Assembly (NCBI RefSeq): GCF_000333895.2
Contig: NZ_ANFM02000018.1
Location: 124,001-188,000 of the forward strand
DNA length: 64,000 nucleotides
Reading direction: 5' to 3'
Origin: Grimontia indica
Lineage (GTDB): Bacteria > Pseudomonadota > Gammaproteobacteria > Enterobacterales > Vibrionaceae
The position numbers and the translations under genes were made by a program. The notes under the pieces were generated by a model. That model searched no databases, was not told where the DNA came from, and saw only the letters and a program-made list of their open reading frames with translations. Shown piece by piece: positions 15,809-24,595 of the stretch (positions within the stretch are counted from its first letter, which is position 1; every line of letters begins with the position of its first letter).

Positions 15809-16762
15809 CTATTGGCGACAGTTCACAATCGCGCCTGGTGCCATATCAAAACGCTTGTGGAACTCCTTGTAGAAGTAGGAGAGATCGCTGAAGCCGCAGT
15901 GGTAGGCCACGTTGGTCACAGAGCTGTGATCGTCGCTTTGAGACATGCCCATTAACAGCGCTTTTGCGTTATCAAGTCGGGTATTGATGAGTTTTCGGGT
16001 AGGTGACTCCCCAAGGGATTGAAACTGGCGTTGAAGGGTCCGACTGGATATCCCTAGCTTATCGGCAAGTTGGCACGCGTCGAATGCCGGGTCGTTAAAG
16101 TTTCGGTCGATCAGAGAGAGTGCCCGCCCAAGTACGCCTTGTTTTTCACGCTCGCTTTGGCTTTTCTGTTTTTCCTTCCCGTCGATGTAAATTCCTAAAA
16201 GGTCAAAAGTGGAATCCATCAATCGGGCGCAGGAGTCTGGCATGCCTTCCTCCATTGATTTTGCTACCACAGCAATAAGCGCGGTTCGCAAAGGATCGTC
16301 ATGCTCCACCATCACGCCACCAGTAATGGCTTTTCCGTATCGGTGGAGCATCTCTTCACGTGGAAGGTGAATAGAGATTTGTCTGGAGGCATGACCATTC
16401 AATATAAAGCGGCTTGGTTGGGTAGAATCGACGACATATATGTCGCCGGGCAACAAGGTGTGTTGCTTGTGATTTTGCTCGACGACGCAACGACCTTCAT
16501 CCTGAACCAGCATATAAAGATGATCACCAGGATCTTGTTTAATCATGCGTTCTGACCGTGTTACCTGACCCACATTCATGCAAACACTAATGGCTTCGTA
16601 GCGGGACAGCATGAAGGGCTCGAGCGCGCCTTGGAGAGAGGGGGTGTCGGTTTGTTTTGGCTCAAGTGCGTACTGCCCGCATGATGCAGTGATCATGGTT
16701 TGTAACTCGTCGAGGTGCACGAGGCTTGGCTTGGTTTGGCTCAATCTAAGATGGGATAACAC
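15809..16762 (-). CDS. AraC-family transcriptional regulator
   Basis: The 317-residue protein has an N-terminal cupin-like ligand-sensing half (GDHLYMLVQDEGRCVVEQNHKQHTLLPGDIYVVDSTQPSRF, residues ~85-130) and a C-terminal pair of helix-turn-helices (ACQLADKLGISSRTLQRQFQSLG, then VTNVAYHCGFSDLSYFYKEFHKRF, residues ~235-310). The first half matches the AraC-binding-like group seen in Vibrio regulators of aldehyde and amine catabolism. It lies upstream of the aldehyde dehydrogenase and divergent from the second TRAP operon, so it may control either or both. Confidence 0.9.
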   Translation of the reverse strand: MLSHLRLSQTKPSLVHLDELQTMITASCGQYALEPKQTDTPSLQGALEPFMLSRYEAISVCMNVGQVTRSERMIKQDPGDHLYMLVQDEGRCVVEQNHKQHTLLPGDIYVVDSTQPSRFILNGHASRQISIHLPREEMLHRYGKAITGGVMVEHDDPLRTALIAVVAKSMEEGMPDSCARLMDSTFDLLGIYIDGKEKQKSQSEREKQGVLGRALSLIDRNFNDPAFDACQLADKLGISSRTLQRQFQSLGESPTRKLINTRLDNAKALLMGMSQSDDHSSVTNVAYHCGFSDLSYFYKEFHKRFDMAPGAIVNCRQ

Positions 16763-17140
16763 GACAGCCCTCCTTGGTTGCGCGGTTACTCAGATTTTTC
16801 TGGTTCGAAATTTGGGTCTATTGAAAAAATTCGAGTCATCAAGGCTAAAGTGCAAAAAGTCGTCATGCTATTTGCCTTCGTTATTTATCACAAAAAGTTT
16901 ACATCCTGTCGGCTGTCTAGCTGTTTCAGTACTGTGCTTCTCAATCACTCTTCTGTCTTTTATTCGTCTACCACTAACATCTTTTGTCTCTAACTTTATG
17001 TTTTTAATAGCGTTGTGTGCGGGGCTGTTTCAAGAACGAGAATCAACGCATTTATCGTAATGTTAGTTTGTTGTTATGACATGTTACGTTATATGTTAAA
17101 TATTGTCATTATGTGTATCGTAACGGATTGTGAGGTTGTA
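16763..17140. other. Divergent promoter region
   Basis: This ~380-base AT-rich spacer separates the araC-type gene from the second dctP. Open frames in it (for example 16778-16993) have no recognisable content or ribosome site. It should hold the promoters of both genes; I cannot assign boxes with confidence. Confidence 0.4.
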
Positions 17141-18160
17141 ATGAAACGAGTGTTTTGGCGAGTAGCAGTAGGTTTGCTTTTCCTGCCTATGAGTGTGATG
17201 GCAGAGGTTGAACTTAAGATTGCCACATGGCTTTCCCCAGCAGCGGCGATGAATAAAACCGTGTTGCCAACATGGGGGAAATGGATTGAAGAAGCGACTG
17301 AAGGGCGCGTTAAGATTACTTTGGTCTATGACCTTGGAAGTCCCAACAGTCTGATTGACTTGGTGGAAGATGGCGCGGTAGATGGTGCCTGGACTTACCA
17401 CGGCTATTTCCCTGGTCAGTTTAAACTGACGAGCCTCGCGGAATTACCTAACCACAATGCCGGATCAGAAGCGGTATCTGTCGCCCATTGGCGGATTCAT
17501 GAGGATTACCTTGCTGAGGCAGGGGAACATGATGGCGTTGAATTAGTAGGCGTTTTTACTCATGGCCCCGGCCAGATCCATATGCGTGAACCTTTGGAGA
17601 GCCTTGAGGATATCAAAGGCAAAAAAATCCGTGTGGGTGGCGGCATTCAGTCTGCAATCGGTGAGCGCCTCGGTGTTACCGGCGTCGCAGCGCCTGCTAA
17701 CAAAATCTATGAAATGCTGACGCAAGGTGTTGTAGATGGTGTGTTTAACCCGATGTCGACTAAAACGACACTGAAACTACATGAAGTTGCACCTTATACA
17801 CTGAAGCTGCCTCATGGCATGTATTTGGGCAGTTTCGGTATTTTTCTGAGCCAAGATACGCTTGATAGGCTGTCTGAAAAAGACAGAGACGCCATTATGG
17901 CGGTATCCGGCGAGAAACTGTCCGCAATGGCGGCGAAAGCATGGGCTGATGCTGACGACTATGCAGAAGGTATCGCCCGCGAAAAAGGGAACCAGATTGT
18001 TGATGCATCTGACCAGGATTTGGCGTATTTCGCTGCGGTCACCGGCGACTTAGATAAGGCTTGGGTTGAGTCAGTCAAAGATCGTGACGTGGATGCCAAA
18101 GCTGCTTTGAGAGCATTCCGCGAAGAGGCTCAGGCATATGAGGTCGCTAATGGTCAGTAA
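17141..18160 (+). CDS. dctP: TRAP transporter substrate-binding protein (DctP), second system
   Basis: The 339-residue product begins MKRVFWRVAVGLLFLPMSVMAEVE, a signal peptide; the open frame extends upstream to 17015, but those residues would block secretion, so ATG 17141 is chosen. DctP landmarks: ATWLSPAAAMNKTVLPTWGKWIEEAT, LEDIKGKKIRVGGGIQ with the conserved ligand-binding Arg, MLTQGVVDGVFNPMS and GSFGIFLSQDTLDRL. It is the periplasmic receptor of a TRAP importer and is followed by its two permease genes. The sequence differs clearly from the dctP at 8761-9789, so the two systems probably take different substrates. Confidence 0.92.
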   Translation: MKRVFWRVAVGLLFLPMSVMAEVELKIATWLSPAAAMNKTVLPTWGKWIEEATEGRVKITLVYDLGSPNSLIDLVEDGAVDGAWTYHGYFPGQFKLTSLAELPNHNAGSEAVSVAHWRIHEDYLAEAGEHDGVELVGVFTHGPGQIHMREPLESLEDIKGKKIRVGGGIQSAIGERLGVTGVAAPANKIYEMLTQGVVDGVFNPMSTKTTLKLHEVAPYTLKLPHGMYLGSFGIFLSQDTLDRLSEKDRDAIMAVSGEKLSAMAAKAWADADDYAEGIAREKGNQIVDASDQDLAYFAAVTGDLDKAWVESVKDRDVDAKAALRAFREEAQAYEVANGQ

Positions 18161-18704
18161 TAAAACAGGCATTGGCCAACACTACTGGTCATTGTTCCAA
18201 CAAGGATGTTGTTACCTGTTTCCCTTGATGCGTTGGACAAGTGCTGTGGCACTGATAGGCATGATGTTATTAACCGTCCTTGATGTGTTGGGCAGATACC
18301 TTCTCGGCACTCCTATCTTGGGTGGCAGCGAATTGACCGGCTTCATGCTGTTGGTATTGGTTATGCTGATGTTGCCATTACTTGTTTTTAAAGATGATCA
18401 AATCCGGGTGGATTTACTCACGGATACCATCAGCCCGGCGTTTGCCAAGTGGGTTGAGAGGATTTATTCCCTTGGACTCAGTGTTGGCTGCATCTATCTG
18501 GCGATGAGCGTCCATAAATTGGCAGCACGTGCTGACAGAAAGCAATTGGTGACAGAGTACCTCGACATTCCGGCCTCTTGGGCGATGTATGCGATTGCTT
18601 TCTGCTTGCTGTTGAGTGCTTTCGCCTTTTTGTTCCGGGGAATCTGCTCAACGGCGACCTTAGATAGCCATGTTGAGTCCTTGGAGGGGGAGCGTCATGA
18701 TTAG
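18150..18704 (+). CDS. dctQ: TRAP transporter small permease (DctQ), second system
   Basis: The ~184-residue product has four membrane segments (residues ~25-48, 55-80, 100-120, 140-165) and the DctQ pattern VLDVLGRYLLGTPILGGSELTGFMLLVLVM. ATG 18150 is preferred over ATG 18138 because GAGG stands 6 bases before it. The gene overlaps the end of dctP and the dctM gene, so translation is probably coupled. It links the binding protein to the large permease. Confidence 0.88.
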   Translation: MVSNKTGIGQHYWSLFQQGCCYLFPLMRWTSAVALIGMMLLTVLDVLGRYLLGTPILGGSELTGFMLLVLVMLMLPLLVFKDDQIRVDLLTDTISPAFAKWVERIYSLGLSVGCIYLAMSVHKLAARADRKQLVTEYLDIPASWAMYAIAFCLLLSAFAFLFRGICSTATLDSHVESLEGERHD

Positions 18705-19998
18705 TGCTCTGATTGGACTCACGATTGTTTTGCTGCTGTGTGTCCTGCGAATGCCTTTGGCTTACGCCATGACACTGGTAGGCGTCGTAGGATATGCCTC
18801 TTTACTAGATTTCAATTTCACTGCTGCCTTGACGATCAGTGCCCGCCGAATTGTCGATACCTTACAAGACCCAGCGTTGAGCGTGATTCCCTTGTTTATT
18901 TTGATGGGTAACTTAATCAGCCGATCAGGGATGTCTGTTGAATTGTTTCGGGCTTCCAATGCGCTGGTGGGACACCACCGCGGTGGTATGGCCATGGCGA
19001 CCATCACGGCGTGCGGCGGTTTTTCCGCGATTTGTGGATCCAGTCTGGCGACGGCAGCAACGATGGGTCAGGTGGCTATCCCTTCTATGCGTCGGTTTGG
19101 TTATGCCGACAGCTTGGCGTCTGCCTGTATTGCCGCTGGGGGCACGCTTGGCATCCTTATTCCTCCCAGCGTGGCGTTGATTATCTACGGTATTTTGACA
19201 GAGCAAAGTATCCGTGAGTTGTTTGCGGCAGGCTTCGTGCCGGGGGTGATGGGAATTTTATTGTATCTGGCGGCCGTAAAGTACGTAGTGTGGCGCTCGC
19301 CCGAAGCAGGCCCCCGTGGGCATGAAATGACGTCTCAGCAGAAGCGGGAGGCCTACAAAGGTATTGCCGGTATTGCCTCTTTGTTCACCATCATTATGGG
19401 GGGGATATATCTGGGGATTTTCACACCTACCGAAGCCGCAGGTATTGGGAGTTTTGGCGCCTTGGTGATCGTTTATCTGCGCGACTTGCTTACCAAAAAG
19501 CTGCTGAAGGAAGTCCTTTTTGAAACGGCGGTGATGAGTGCAAAGATATTCTTTGTCGTGCTGGGCGCGTTGATTTTCTCCAACTTTATCAACCGTGCGG
19601 GTCTTCCTGAGGGATTGGTGCATTTCCTGACCACTCAGGATCTTCAGCCCATGCTAGTGTTTTTGATGATCATCGTGATTTACCTGATGCTTGGCACTGT
19701 GCTCGAAAGTATGTCGATGATGCTGTTGACCGTTCCTGTGTTTTACCCTGTGGTTCAAAGTATGGGCTTTGACCTGATTTGGTTCGGTATTGTGGTTGTG
19801 GTGGTCACGGAAATCAGCTTAATTACGCCGCCGGTTGGCATGAACGTTTTTGTGCTGAGCGGTATGTTCAAGGATCTTGATAATCGCACGGTATTTCGCG
19901 GTGTGATGCCATTTTGGGTTGCAGATATGGTGAGGCTTTTCGCCATTATTTTCATCCCCGCTTTGGCGCTGGGTTTACCTAATTTTCTTTATGGATAA
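18697..19998 (+). CDS. dctM: TRAP transporter large permease (DctM), second system
   Basis: The 433-residue membrane protein carries the DctM motifs: GGFSAICGSSLATAATMGQVAIPSM, GGTLGILIPPSVALIIYGI, FTPTEAAGIGS and EISLITPPVGMNVFVLS. It is the ion-driven transport subunit. ATG 18697 follows GGAGGGGGAG and is preferred over the upstream in-frame ATG at 18670. It overlaps dctQ by 8 bases and is followed by a LuxR-type gene 22 bases later, so the regulator may belong to the same transcript. Confidence 0.92.
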   Translation: MISALIGLTIVLLLCVLRMPLAYAMTLVGVVGYASLLDFNFTAALTISARRIVDTLQDPALSVIPLFILMGNLISRSGMSVELFRASNALVGHHRGGMAMATITACGGFSAICGSSLATAATMGQVAIPSMRRFGYADSLASACIAAGGTLGILIPPSVALIIYGILTEQSIRELFAAGFVPGVMGILLYLAAVKYVVWRSPEAGPRGHEMTSQQKREAYKGIAGIASLFTIIMGGIYLGIFTPTEAAGIGSFGALVIVYLRDLLTKKLLKEVLFETAVMSAKIFFVVLGALIFSNFINRAGLPEGLVHFLTTQDLQPMLVFLMIIVIYLMLGTVLESMSMMLLTVPVFYPVVQSMGFDLIWFGIVVVVVTEISLITPPVGMNVFVLSGMFKDLDNRTVFRGVMPFWVADMVRLFAIIFIPALALGLPNFLYG

Positions 19999-20020
19999 AT
20001 TTGTGTAACAGGGGGACGTT

Positions 20021-20809
20021 GTGAACCTGTCTATGCGAGAAACTCATGCAGTATTCCAGATTGCAGAGTGTTTGAATGCGGGCATGGAATGCTCGGAAAT
20101 GCGCCGGCAAGTGGGTAAATGCTTGCTGGATCTTCTTGATGCTGATTACTTTGCTTCCTATGTATGGGACGGGCCGCGGTGCGGCTTTTCTCATCGCGTG
20201 GCGATAAATATGTCTGACGACAATCTCTCTCACTATGAAAGCTATTTTCAGTATCACGATCCTATTACGCCCAAGCTGCAGCAACGTAAACAGGCAACAG
20301 CAGTGAGTCAAATCATGCCGCACAGTGCGTTGAAACAAACGGAGTTTTTCAACGACTTCCTGTCTATTGATGGGCTGACGTATGGTCTAAACTTCCATGC
20401 CCATGATGGTCGCCAGAACATCGGCGACATCAGGATCTGGAGAAGTCGCAGACGCAATGACTTCACCAAAAGAGATGTGGAAATTGTCAACGCAATGGGC
20501 GCAGCTTTCACCAATGCCATGAAGCAAGCAAGACCTGGTGCTTTTTCTAAGGAAGATGTCAGACCCGATGTTATCCCGGACATCAATGCATCATCGGGGA
20601 TGGATGAAGACTTTCTGGTGGAAGAGTATCACCTGACCGCGCGTGAAGTGGACGTGTGTTTAGCGGTGATACAAGGGCTGTCTGATAAGGAAATAGCCCG
20701 ACGATATAATGTCTCATTCACGACGGTAAGGACTCACATGAAGCATCTTTTTGAAAAGCTCAATGTGAGGGGGAGAACGCAGCTGATTCATAAAGTTCTG
20801 ACCCACTGA
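20021..20809 (+). CDS. LuxR-type helix-turn-helix regulator
   Basis: The 262-residue protein ends with a classic LuxR/FixJ helix-turn-helix (residues ~200-255: LTAREVDVCLAVIQGLSDKEIARRYNVSFTTVRTHMKHLFEKL). The N-terminal ~150 residues resemble a GAF-like sensory domain and lack a phosphoacceptor receiver signature. GTG 20021 is chosen because GGGGGA is 6 bases upstream; ATG 20033 is an alternative. It follows dctM at 22 bases and precedes the palindromic element, so it is probably the last gene of the TRAP transcript and may regulate it. The signal is unknown. Confidence 0.85.
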   Translation: MNLSMRETHAVFQIAECLNAGMECSEMRRQVGKCLLDLLDADYFASYVWDGPRCGFSHRVAINMSDDNLSHYESYFQYHDPITPKLQQRKQATAVSQIMPHSALKQTEFFNDFLSIDGLTYGLNFHAHDGRQNIGDIRIWRSRRRNDFTKRDVEIVNAMGAAFTNAMKQARPGAFSKEDVRPDVIPDINASSGMDEDFLVEEYHLTAREVDVCLAVIQGLSDKEIARRYNVSFTTVRTHMKHLFEKLNVRGRTQLIHKVLTH

Positions 20810-20820
20810 TGAGAGAGGGA

Positions 20821-20865
20821 TATACCCAAACAACCTGACCTTTTTCCTCAGGTTATTTGGGTATA
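20821..20865. repeat. Extragenic palindromic element, copy 2 (terminator-like)
   Basis: TATACCCAAACAACCTGA (20821-20838) and TCAGGTTATTTGGGTATA form a stem around CCTTTTTCC. This is a shorter form of the element at 13801-13860, placed between convergent genes (luxR-type gene and DUF2783), where it could also terminate transcription. Confidence 0.85.
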
Positions 20866-20895
20866 AGGTGCATCTAAAAGAGGCGGCACGGGCAA

Positions 20896-21081
20896 TTATT
20901 GGGTTGCAGCCACGATGGCTTGTTCCAGAATTTCTTGTTCGCCGATATGGTTGGCGAGAAGCAACACCAACTTGGCGTTTACCGTCATGACCTCTTCCGG
21001 AGGAAGAGAGTTATAAATGTTGGCGAGTGCTGCATAGAATGCATCTCCATCGGTGAAATTCGGCTCGATATTCAATTTCAT
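20896..21081 (-). CDS. DUF2783 small protein
   Basis: The 61-residue product (MKLNIEPNFTDGDAFYAALANIYNSL, then NAKLVLLLANHIGEQEILEQAI) matches the DUF2783 family, whose members are short, mostly helical and commonly encoded beside flavin monooxygenases of aromatic catabolism. The start codon overlaps the monooxygenase stop as ATGA (21078-21081), so the two are translationally coupled and the protein is likely an accessory of that enzyme. No function is established. Confidence 0.82.
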   Translation of the reverse strand: MKLNIEPNFTDGDAFYAALANIYNSLPPEEVMTVNAKLVLLLANHIGEQEILEQAIVAATQ

Positions 21082-22748
21082 TGTGCTTCATCCAGTTGGT
21101 GACCAAGTGCGCGCTGCATGGCTTCTGTTATGTCGTTAATTGCCGGCTGTCGCCAGCGTGCGGTGATCACTTGATCAGGGCGAAAGAGATAAGCCGTACC
21201 TTCAGATAAGTCATATCTCTGGTGGAGCAATCCCTGTGTGTCTGTCAGTTGAGTGATTCCTCGGAGGTTTGCAGATTGCTGATCGTGGCTGATTAGCAGT
21301 ACTTCCAAGTCGCTTATCTTTGCCAGTTCAGCCAGAAGCTTATCCTGTTCTGTACTACTTTCTGCAATCATGATTACGAAATGATTGCCCACCCAATCGA
21401 GCAGCCAGGAAGCCATTTCATGTTGGTTTACAGGCGCATCCAGAATAGGACTACCCGGAATCAACACATTATTGAACGTGTCCCTGTCAGGCGTATTTAA
21501 CGTTGAATTGCGGTATGTGCAGGGTGTCGATAATCTGCCGCTGTTAATCAGTGGACGCGCAAAAGGGTAGTTTTTTGCCAGTTCCAGTGTCGCATTCCTC
21601 AGCACCTTGCTCATGGTACTTTTGGGGGTGATGAAGTCGGTCGCGCGGGTCGAATTCAGGATGTTTTCTTCTGCCGCAAACTGTCGCTCATCATTATAGG
21701 TACGAAGCAACAAGGGAGAGGCCGTTTGGTTCAGTACCCGGCATAGCTTCCAAGCTAAATTTTCAACAGATTGGACTGCACCGTTTGCGCCGCGTGCACC
21801 AAAAGGGCTGACTTGATGTGCTGCATCACCGACAAAAATCACCCGTTTATGGATGAAGTCATCCATCTTCCGACACTGGAAGGTATACACACTAGCCCAC
21901 TCCAGGTCGAAGTGTTTGTCTGGCCCCAACATGGCTTCGATACGGGGACGAATGTTCTCTTCCCTTTTTTCCCATTCGGGGTCTGCATCCCACCCGAGCT
22001 GCAGGTCGATGCGCCAAACGTTGTCGGCCTGACGATGTAATAATGCGGACTGCTCAGGGTGGAAGGGGGGTTCAAACCAAAACCAGCGCTCAGTAGGAAA
22101 ATCGGCTTTCATGACCACATCAGCGATCAGGAATCTGTCCTGAAAAACCTGTCCTTTACTTTCCAAACCCAGCTTGGTGCGAATAGGGCTGTTTGCGCCG
22201 TCCGCAACAATAAGATAATCACAGGAAATCTGATAAGTGCCGTCGGGTGTATCGACGGTTAGCAGGTTGATGTCTGTTTGCGCATCAACAACCTGAACGT
22301 TGTTTTTCCAGCGAAGATCGACCTCCGATAGCGTCTCAATCACATCGACCAGATATTCCTCAAAGTAATATTGTTGAAGGTTGATAAAGGCTGGGAGCTT
22401 ATGGTGTTTTTCAGGTAGTAGGTCGAACTCATAGACCTTTTCGTCACCAAAAAAAACCTTGCCCTTTTTCCATGTGATGCCTTTTGAAACCATCCGCTCT
22501 GCGCAGCCATACCGATTCATGATTTCGAGTGTTCGTTTGGCGAAGCAAATGGCCCGCGACCCTACGCTGACAGTGTTGTTGTCATCGAGTATGACGGACT
22601 CGACGCCTTGCTTTGCAAGATCAATAGCCATGGATAAGCCCGCTGGCCCGCCACCGATAATCACGACCTTGTGATGGGTCACTGTGCCTGATTGTTGGTC
22701 TTTACTCCTCGAATAGGAATAAACCGGATTGGTATAAGTTGATAACAT
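21078..22748 (-). CDS. FAD-dependent aromatic monooxygenase (MhpA/PheA-like)
   Basis: The 556-residue product is a class A flavoprotein monooxygenase, which hydroxylates a phenolic ring with NAD(P)H and O2. Motifs: the FAD-binding GGGPAGLSMAI at residues 32-42, the NAD(P)H/FAD DG motif ADGANSPIRTKLG in the middle, and the second FAD motif VGDAAHQVSPFGARGANGAVQSVENLAWKL at about 310-340. The C-terminal ~130 residues look like a thioredoxin-like domain (LLDWVGNHFVIMIAESS). This layout matches the MhpA family acting on 3-hydroxyphenylpropionate-like compounds, but the substrate is not determined. It forms an operon with DUF2783 and is divergent from an MBL-fold gene. Confidence 0.88.
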   Translation of the reverse strand: MLSTYTNPVYSYSRSKDQQSGTVTHHKVVIIGGGPAGLSMAIDLAKQGVESVILDDNNTVSVGSRAICFAKRTLEIMNRYGCAERMVSKGITWKKGKVFFGDEKVYEFDLLPEKHHKLPAFINLQQYYFEEYLVDVIETLSEVDLRWKNNVQVVDAQTDINLLTVDTPDGTYQISCDYLIVADGANSPIRTKLGLESKGQVFQDRFLIADVVMKADFPTERWFWFEPPFHPEQSALLHRQADNVWRIDLQLGWDADPEWEKREENIRPRIEAMLGPDKHFDLEWASVYTFQCRKMDDFIHKRVIFVGDAAHQVSPFGARGANGAVQSVENLAWKLCRVLNQTASPLLLRTYNDERQFAAEENILNSTRATDFITPKSTMSKVLRNATLELAKNYPFARPLINSGRLSTPCTYRNSTLNTPDRDTFNNVLIPGSPILDAPVNQHEMASWLLDWVGNHFVIMIAESSTEQDKLLAELAKISDLEVLLISHDQQSANLRGITQLTDTQGLLHQRYDLSEGTAYLFRPDQVITARWRQPAINDITEAMQRALGHQLDEAQ

Positions 22749-22764
22749 AAAAATCCATCTAAAA

Positions 22765-23000
22765 ATGCTCTCATGTAAGAATAAATTTAGAGGTGATTAA
22801 ACGACAGAATCAAGAAAATGTTGTTTCAATTTTGGGAGGATCTAGCTCTTTATTAATAAGCCTGTTTTGTCTTAAATTATTAACGTATTGTAAATTAAAG
22901 ATTTAACCTTGTGTTTTTATCTCTCTCATTGATGAGTGAAAATTTTAGTGTCTTATATTTGATATGTTTATGGATATTTGTAAATCTCACATGAGAGTAT
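22765..23000. promoter_or_regulatory. Divergent region with paired TCTCAT motifs
   Basis: ATGCTCTCATGT (22765-22776) lies next to the monooxygenase start and ACATGAGAGTAT (22989-23000) next to the MBL gene start. The second is the inverse of the first at 11 of 12 bases. A related dyad, CTCATTGATGAG (22925-22936), lies between them. The symmetric placement suggests operators of a shared regulator, most likely the MarR protein encoded at 24011. Confidence 0.45.
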
Positions 23001-23045
23001 TTGCTATCTTGGTTTTAGAAAGTCAATCACGCTAAAGGAACCAAC

Positions 23046-24008
23046 ATGGCAACGAAACCATTCGCATCATCCGCCGACTTAGGTGAAAAACAGGAAACAC
23101 TAGAGGTATTAGCCGAAGGCGTTTACGCGTTAACGGCAGAGGGTGATCCCAATGTAGGCGCGATAGAAGCAGAAGACTTCGTTATCGCCTTTGAAGCAAG
23201 AGCCACCCCCAAAGCTGCTCAGGACTGGCTGACTATGCTGAGAGAGCATACGGACAAGCCTGTGAAATACTTGGTTTTGTCTCATTACCATGCAGTGAGG
23301 GTATTAGGCGCATCAGCTTTTAACGCGGAAACCATCATTGCGCATGAGAGCACGAAAATGCTTATTGAAGAACGTGGCCAGCAGGATTGGGAAAGTGAAT
23401 TCGGGCGTATGCCTCGTTTGTTCAGAGAGCCTGAGGGCATTCCGGGTTTAACGCACCCGGACGTTGTATTTGACAGCCGCATTGAAATCCCGCTCGGTGG
23501 TGATCGCGGAAGCTTGATACTTGAACATTGTGGCCGAGGGCATACTGCAGGAGACATTGTTGCTTGGTTGCCTAAGCAAAAAATACTGTTTGCAGGGGAC
23601 TTGGTTGAGGCCCAGGCAGCACTTTACACTGGGGATGCCTTCCACTTTGACTGGTCATCTCAAACTCTGGATAAAGTGAAGTCATATCAAGCTGATATAT
23701 TAGTCGGAGGGCGTGGTGCGGTGGCACGGGGTAACGATGCTGTCAATGCTGCGATTGAGCAAACCCGCGGCTTCTTAACGGGTATGTTGGACACCGTCGG
23801 AGCAGTGCATAAGCGTGGTGGAACCCTGAAAGAAGCATTCGAGGAAACCCACACATTGCTCGCTCCTAAGTTTGGCGCATGGCCGATATTTGAGCATTGC
23901 TTACCGTTTGATGTAAAACGATTATGGGACGAATTTGAAGGTAAGGACTGGCCCGAGATCTGGACCGCAGAGAAAGATCGGGAAGTCTGGGACGCTTTAC
24001 AGGATTAG
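23046..24008 (+). CDS. MBL-fold protein with incomplete metal motif
   Basis: The 320-residue protein has the metallo-beta-lactamase fold order: strand pairs at the start, then LSHYHAVRV (residues 79-86), GRGHTAGDIV with His166, and LFAGDLVE with Asp185. The standard HxHxDH motif reads HYHAVR here, keeping both first His but lacking the Asp and final His of the second metal site. It may bind one metal or use another set of ligands; related proteins of the aromatic-oxidation neighbourhood share this form as far as I recall. It is divergent from the FAD monooxygenase and 2 bases from a MarR gene, so it probably acts on the product of that pathway. The reaction is unknown. Confidence 0.8.
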   Translation: MATKPFASSADLGEKQETLEVLAEGVYALTAEGDPNVGAIEAEDFVIAFEARATPKAAQDWLTMLREHTDKPVKYLVLSHYHAVRVLGASAFNAETIIAHESTKMLIEERGQQDWESEFGRMPRLFREPEGIPGLTHPDVVFDSRIEIPLGGDRGSLILEHCGRGHTAGDIVAWLPKQKILFAGDLVEAQAALYTGDAFHFDWSSQTLDKVKSYQADILVGGRGAVARGNDAVNAAIEQTRGFLTGMLDTVGAVHKRGGTLKEAFEETHTLLAPKFGAWPIFEHCLPFDVKRLWDEFEGKDWPEIWTAEKDREVWDALQD

Positions 24009-24010
24009 GA

Positions 24011-24469
24011 ATGACACAGAAAAAACATCGCACATTAATGCTCAACCAGTTTCTTCCTTATCGGATGGTGAATTTGGCTGATGGTATCAGTAACGCCTGC
24101 TCGAAAATCTATCGGGAAGAGTTTGATGTTTCTATTCCCGAATGGCGGATTCTTGCTCGGTTGGCTGAGCACGAAAAACTGAACGCCAAAGACATCGGTG
24201 ATCTCACTTTTATGGATAAATCCCGGGTCTCCCGCGCGGTCAAACTGCTTGAAGAAAAAGGTCTTTTGCTGAAGGTAAAAGACAGCACAGACAACCGTGC
24301 GTCATTCCTTTCGCTCAGTGAGTCAGGCCGTGATCTCTATGCGAAAATCGCTCCCAAAGCGCTGGATTGGGAAGCTGAGCTTATTGATGTACTTGATACC
24401 GTTGAGTACCGCGACTTCCTTCGTGTGATGGAAAAGTTGGATGCCCGACTGGAGCAAATGAAAGGCTAG
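24011..24469 (+). CDS. MarR-family transcriptional regulator
   Basis: The 152-residue protein has the winged helix-turn-helix layout of MarR: PEWRILARLAEHEKLNAKDIGDLTFMDKSRVSRAVKLLEEKGLLLKVKDSTDNRASFLSLSESG at residues ~38-105, flanked by dimerisation helices. It follows the MBL gene with a 2-base gap, so they are co-transcribed. A role as repressor of this divergon, released by an aromatic substrate, is the likely reading; the TCTCAT repeats between the divergent genes are candidate sites. Confidence 0.9.
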   Translation: MTQKKHRTLMLNQFLPYRMVNLADGISNACSKIYREEFDVSIPEWRILARLAEHEKLNAKDIGDLTFMDKSRVSRAVKLLEEKGLLLKVKDSTDNRASFLSLSESGRDLYAKIAPKALDWEAELIDVLDTVEYRDFLRVMEKLDARLEQMKG

Positions 24470-24595
24470 GGTCAGCAGACTCTAGTCCTGCTTATCCTGA
24501 CTTGTTAACTCTCCACCTTCTGCCGCTTCCTACATAATCCGTTGGTTTGGATATAAGCTTTTAAAGCGAATCGAATGGCCATGGAGTAACGGCTG

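Noticed and set aside
16778-16993. 71-residue open frame between the araC-type gene and dctP
   Set aside because: AT-rich promoter-type region, no ribosome site, no recognisable motif.
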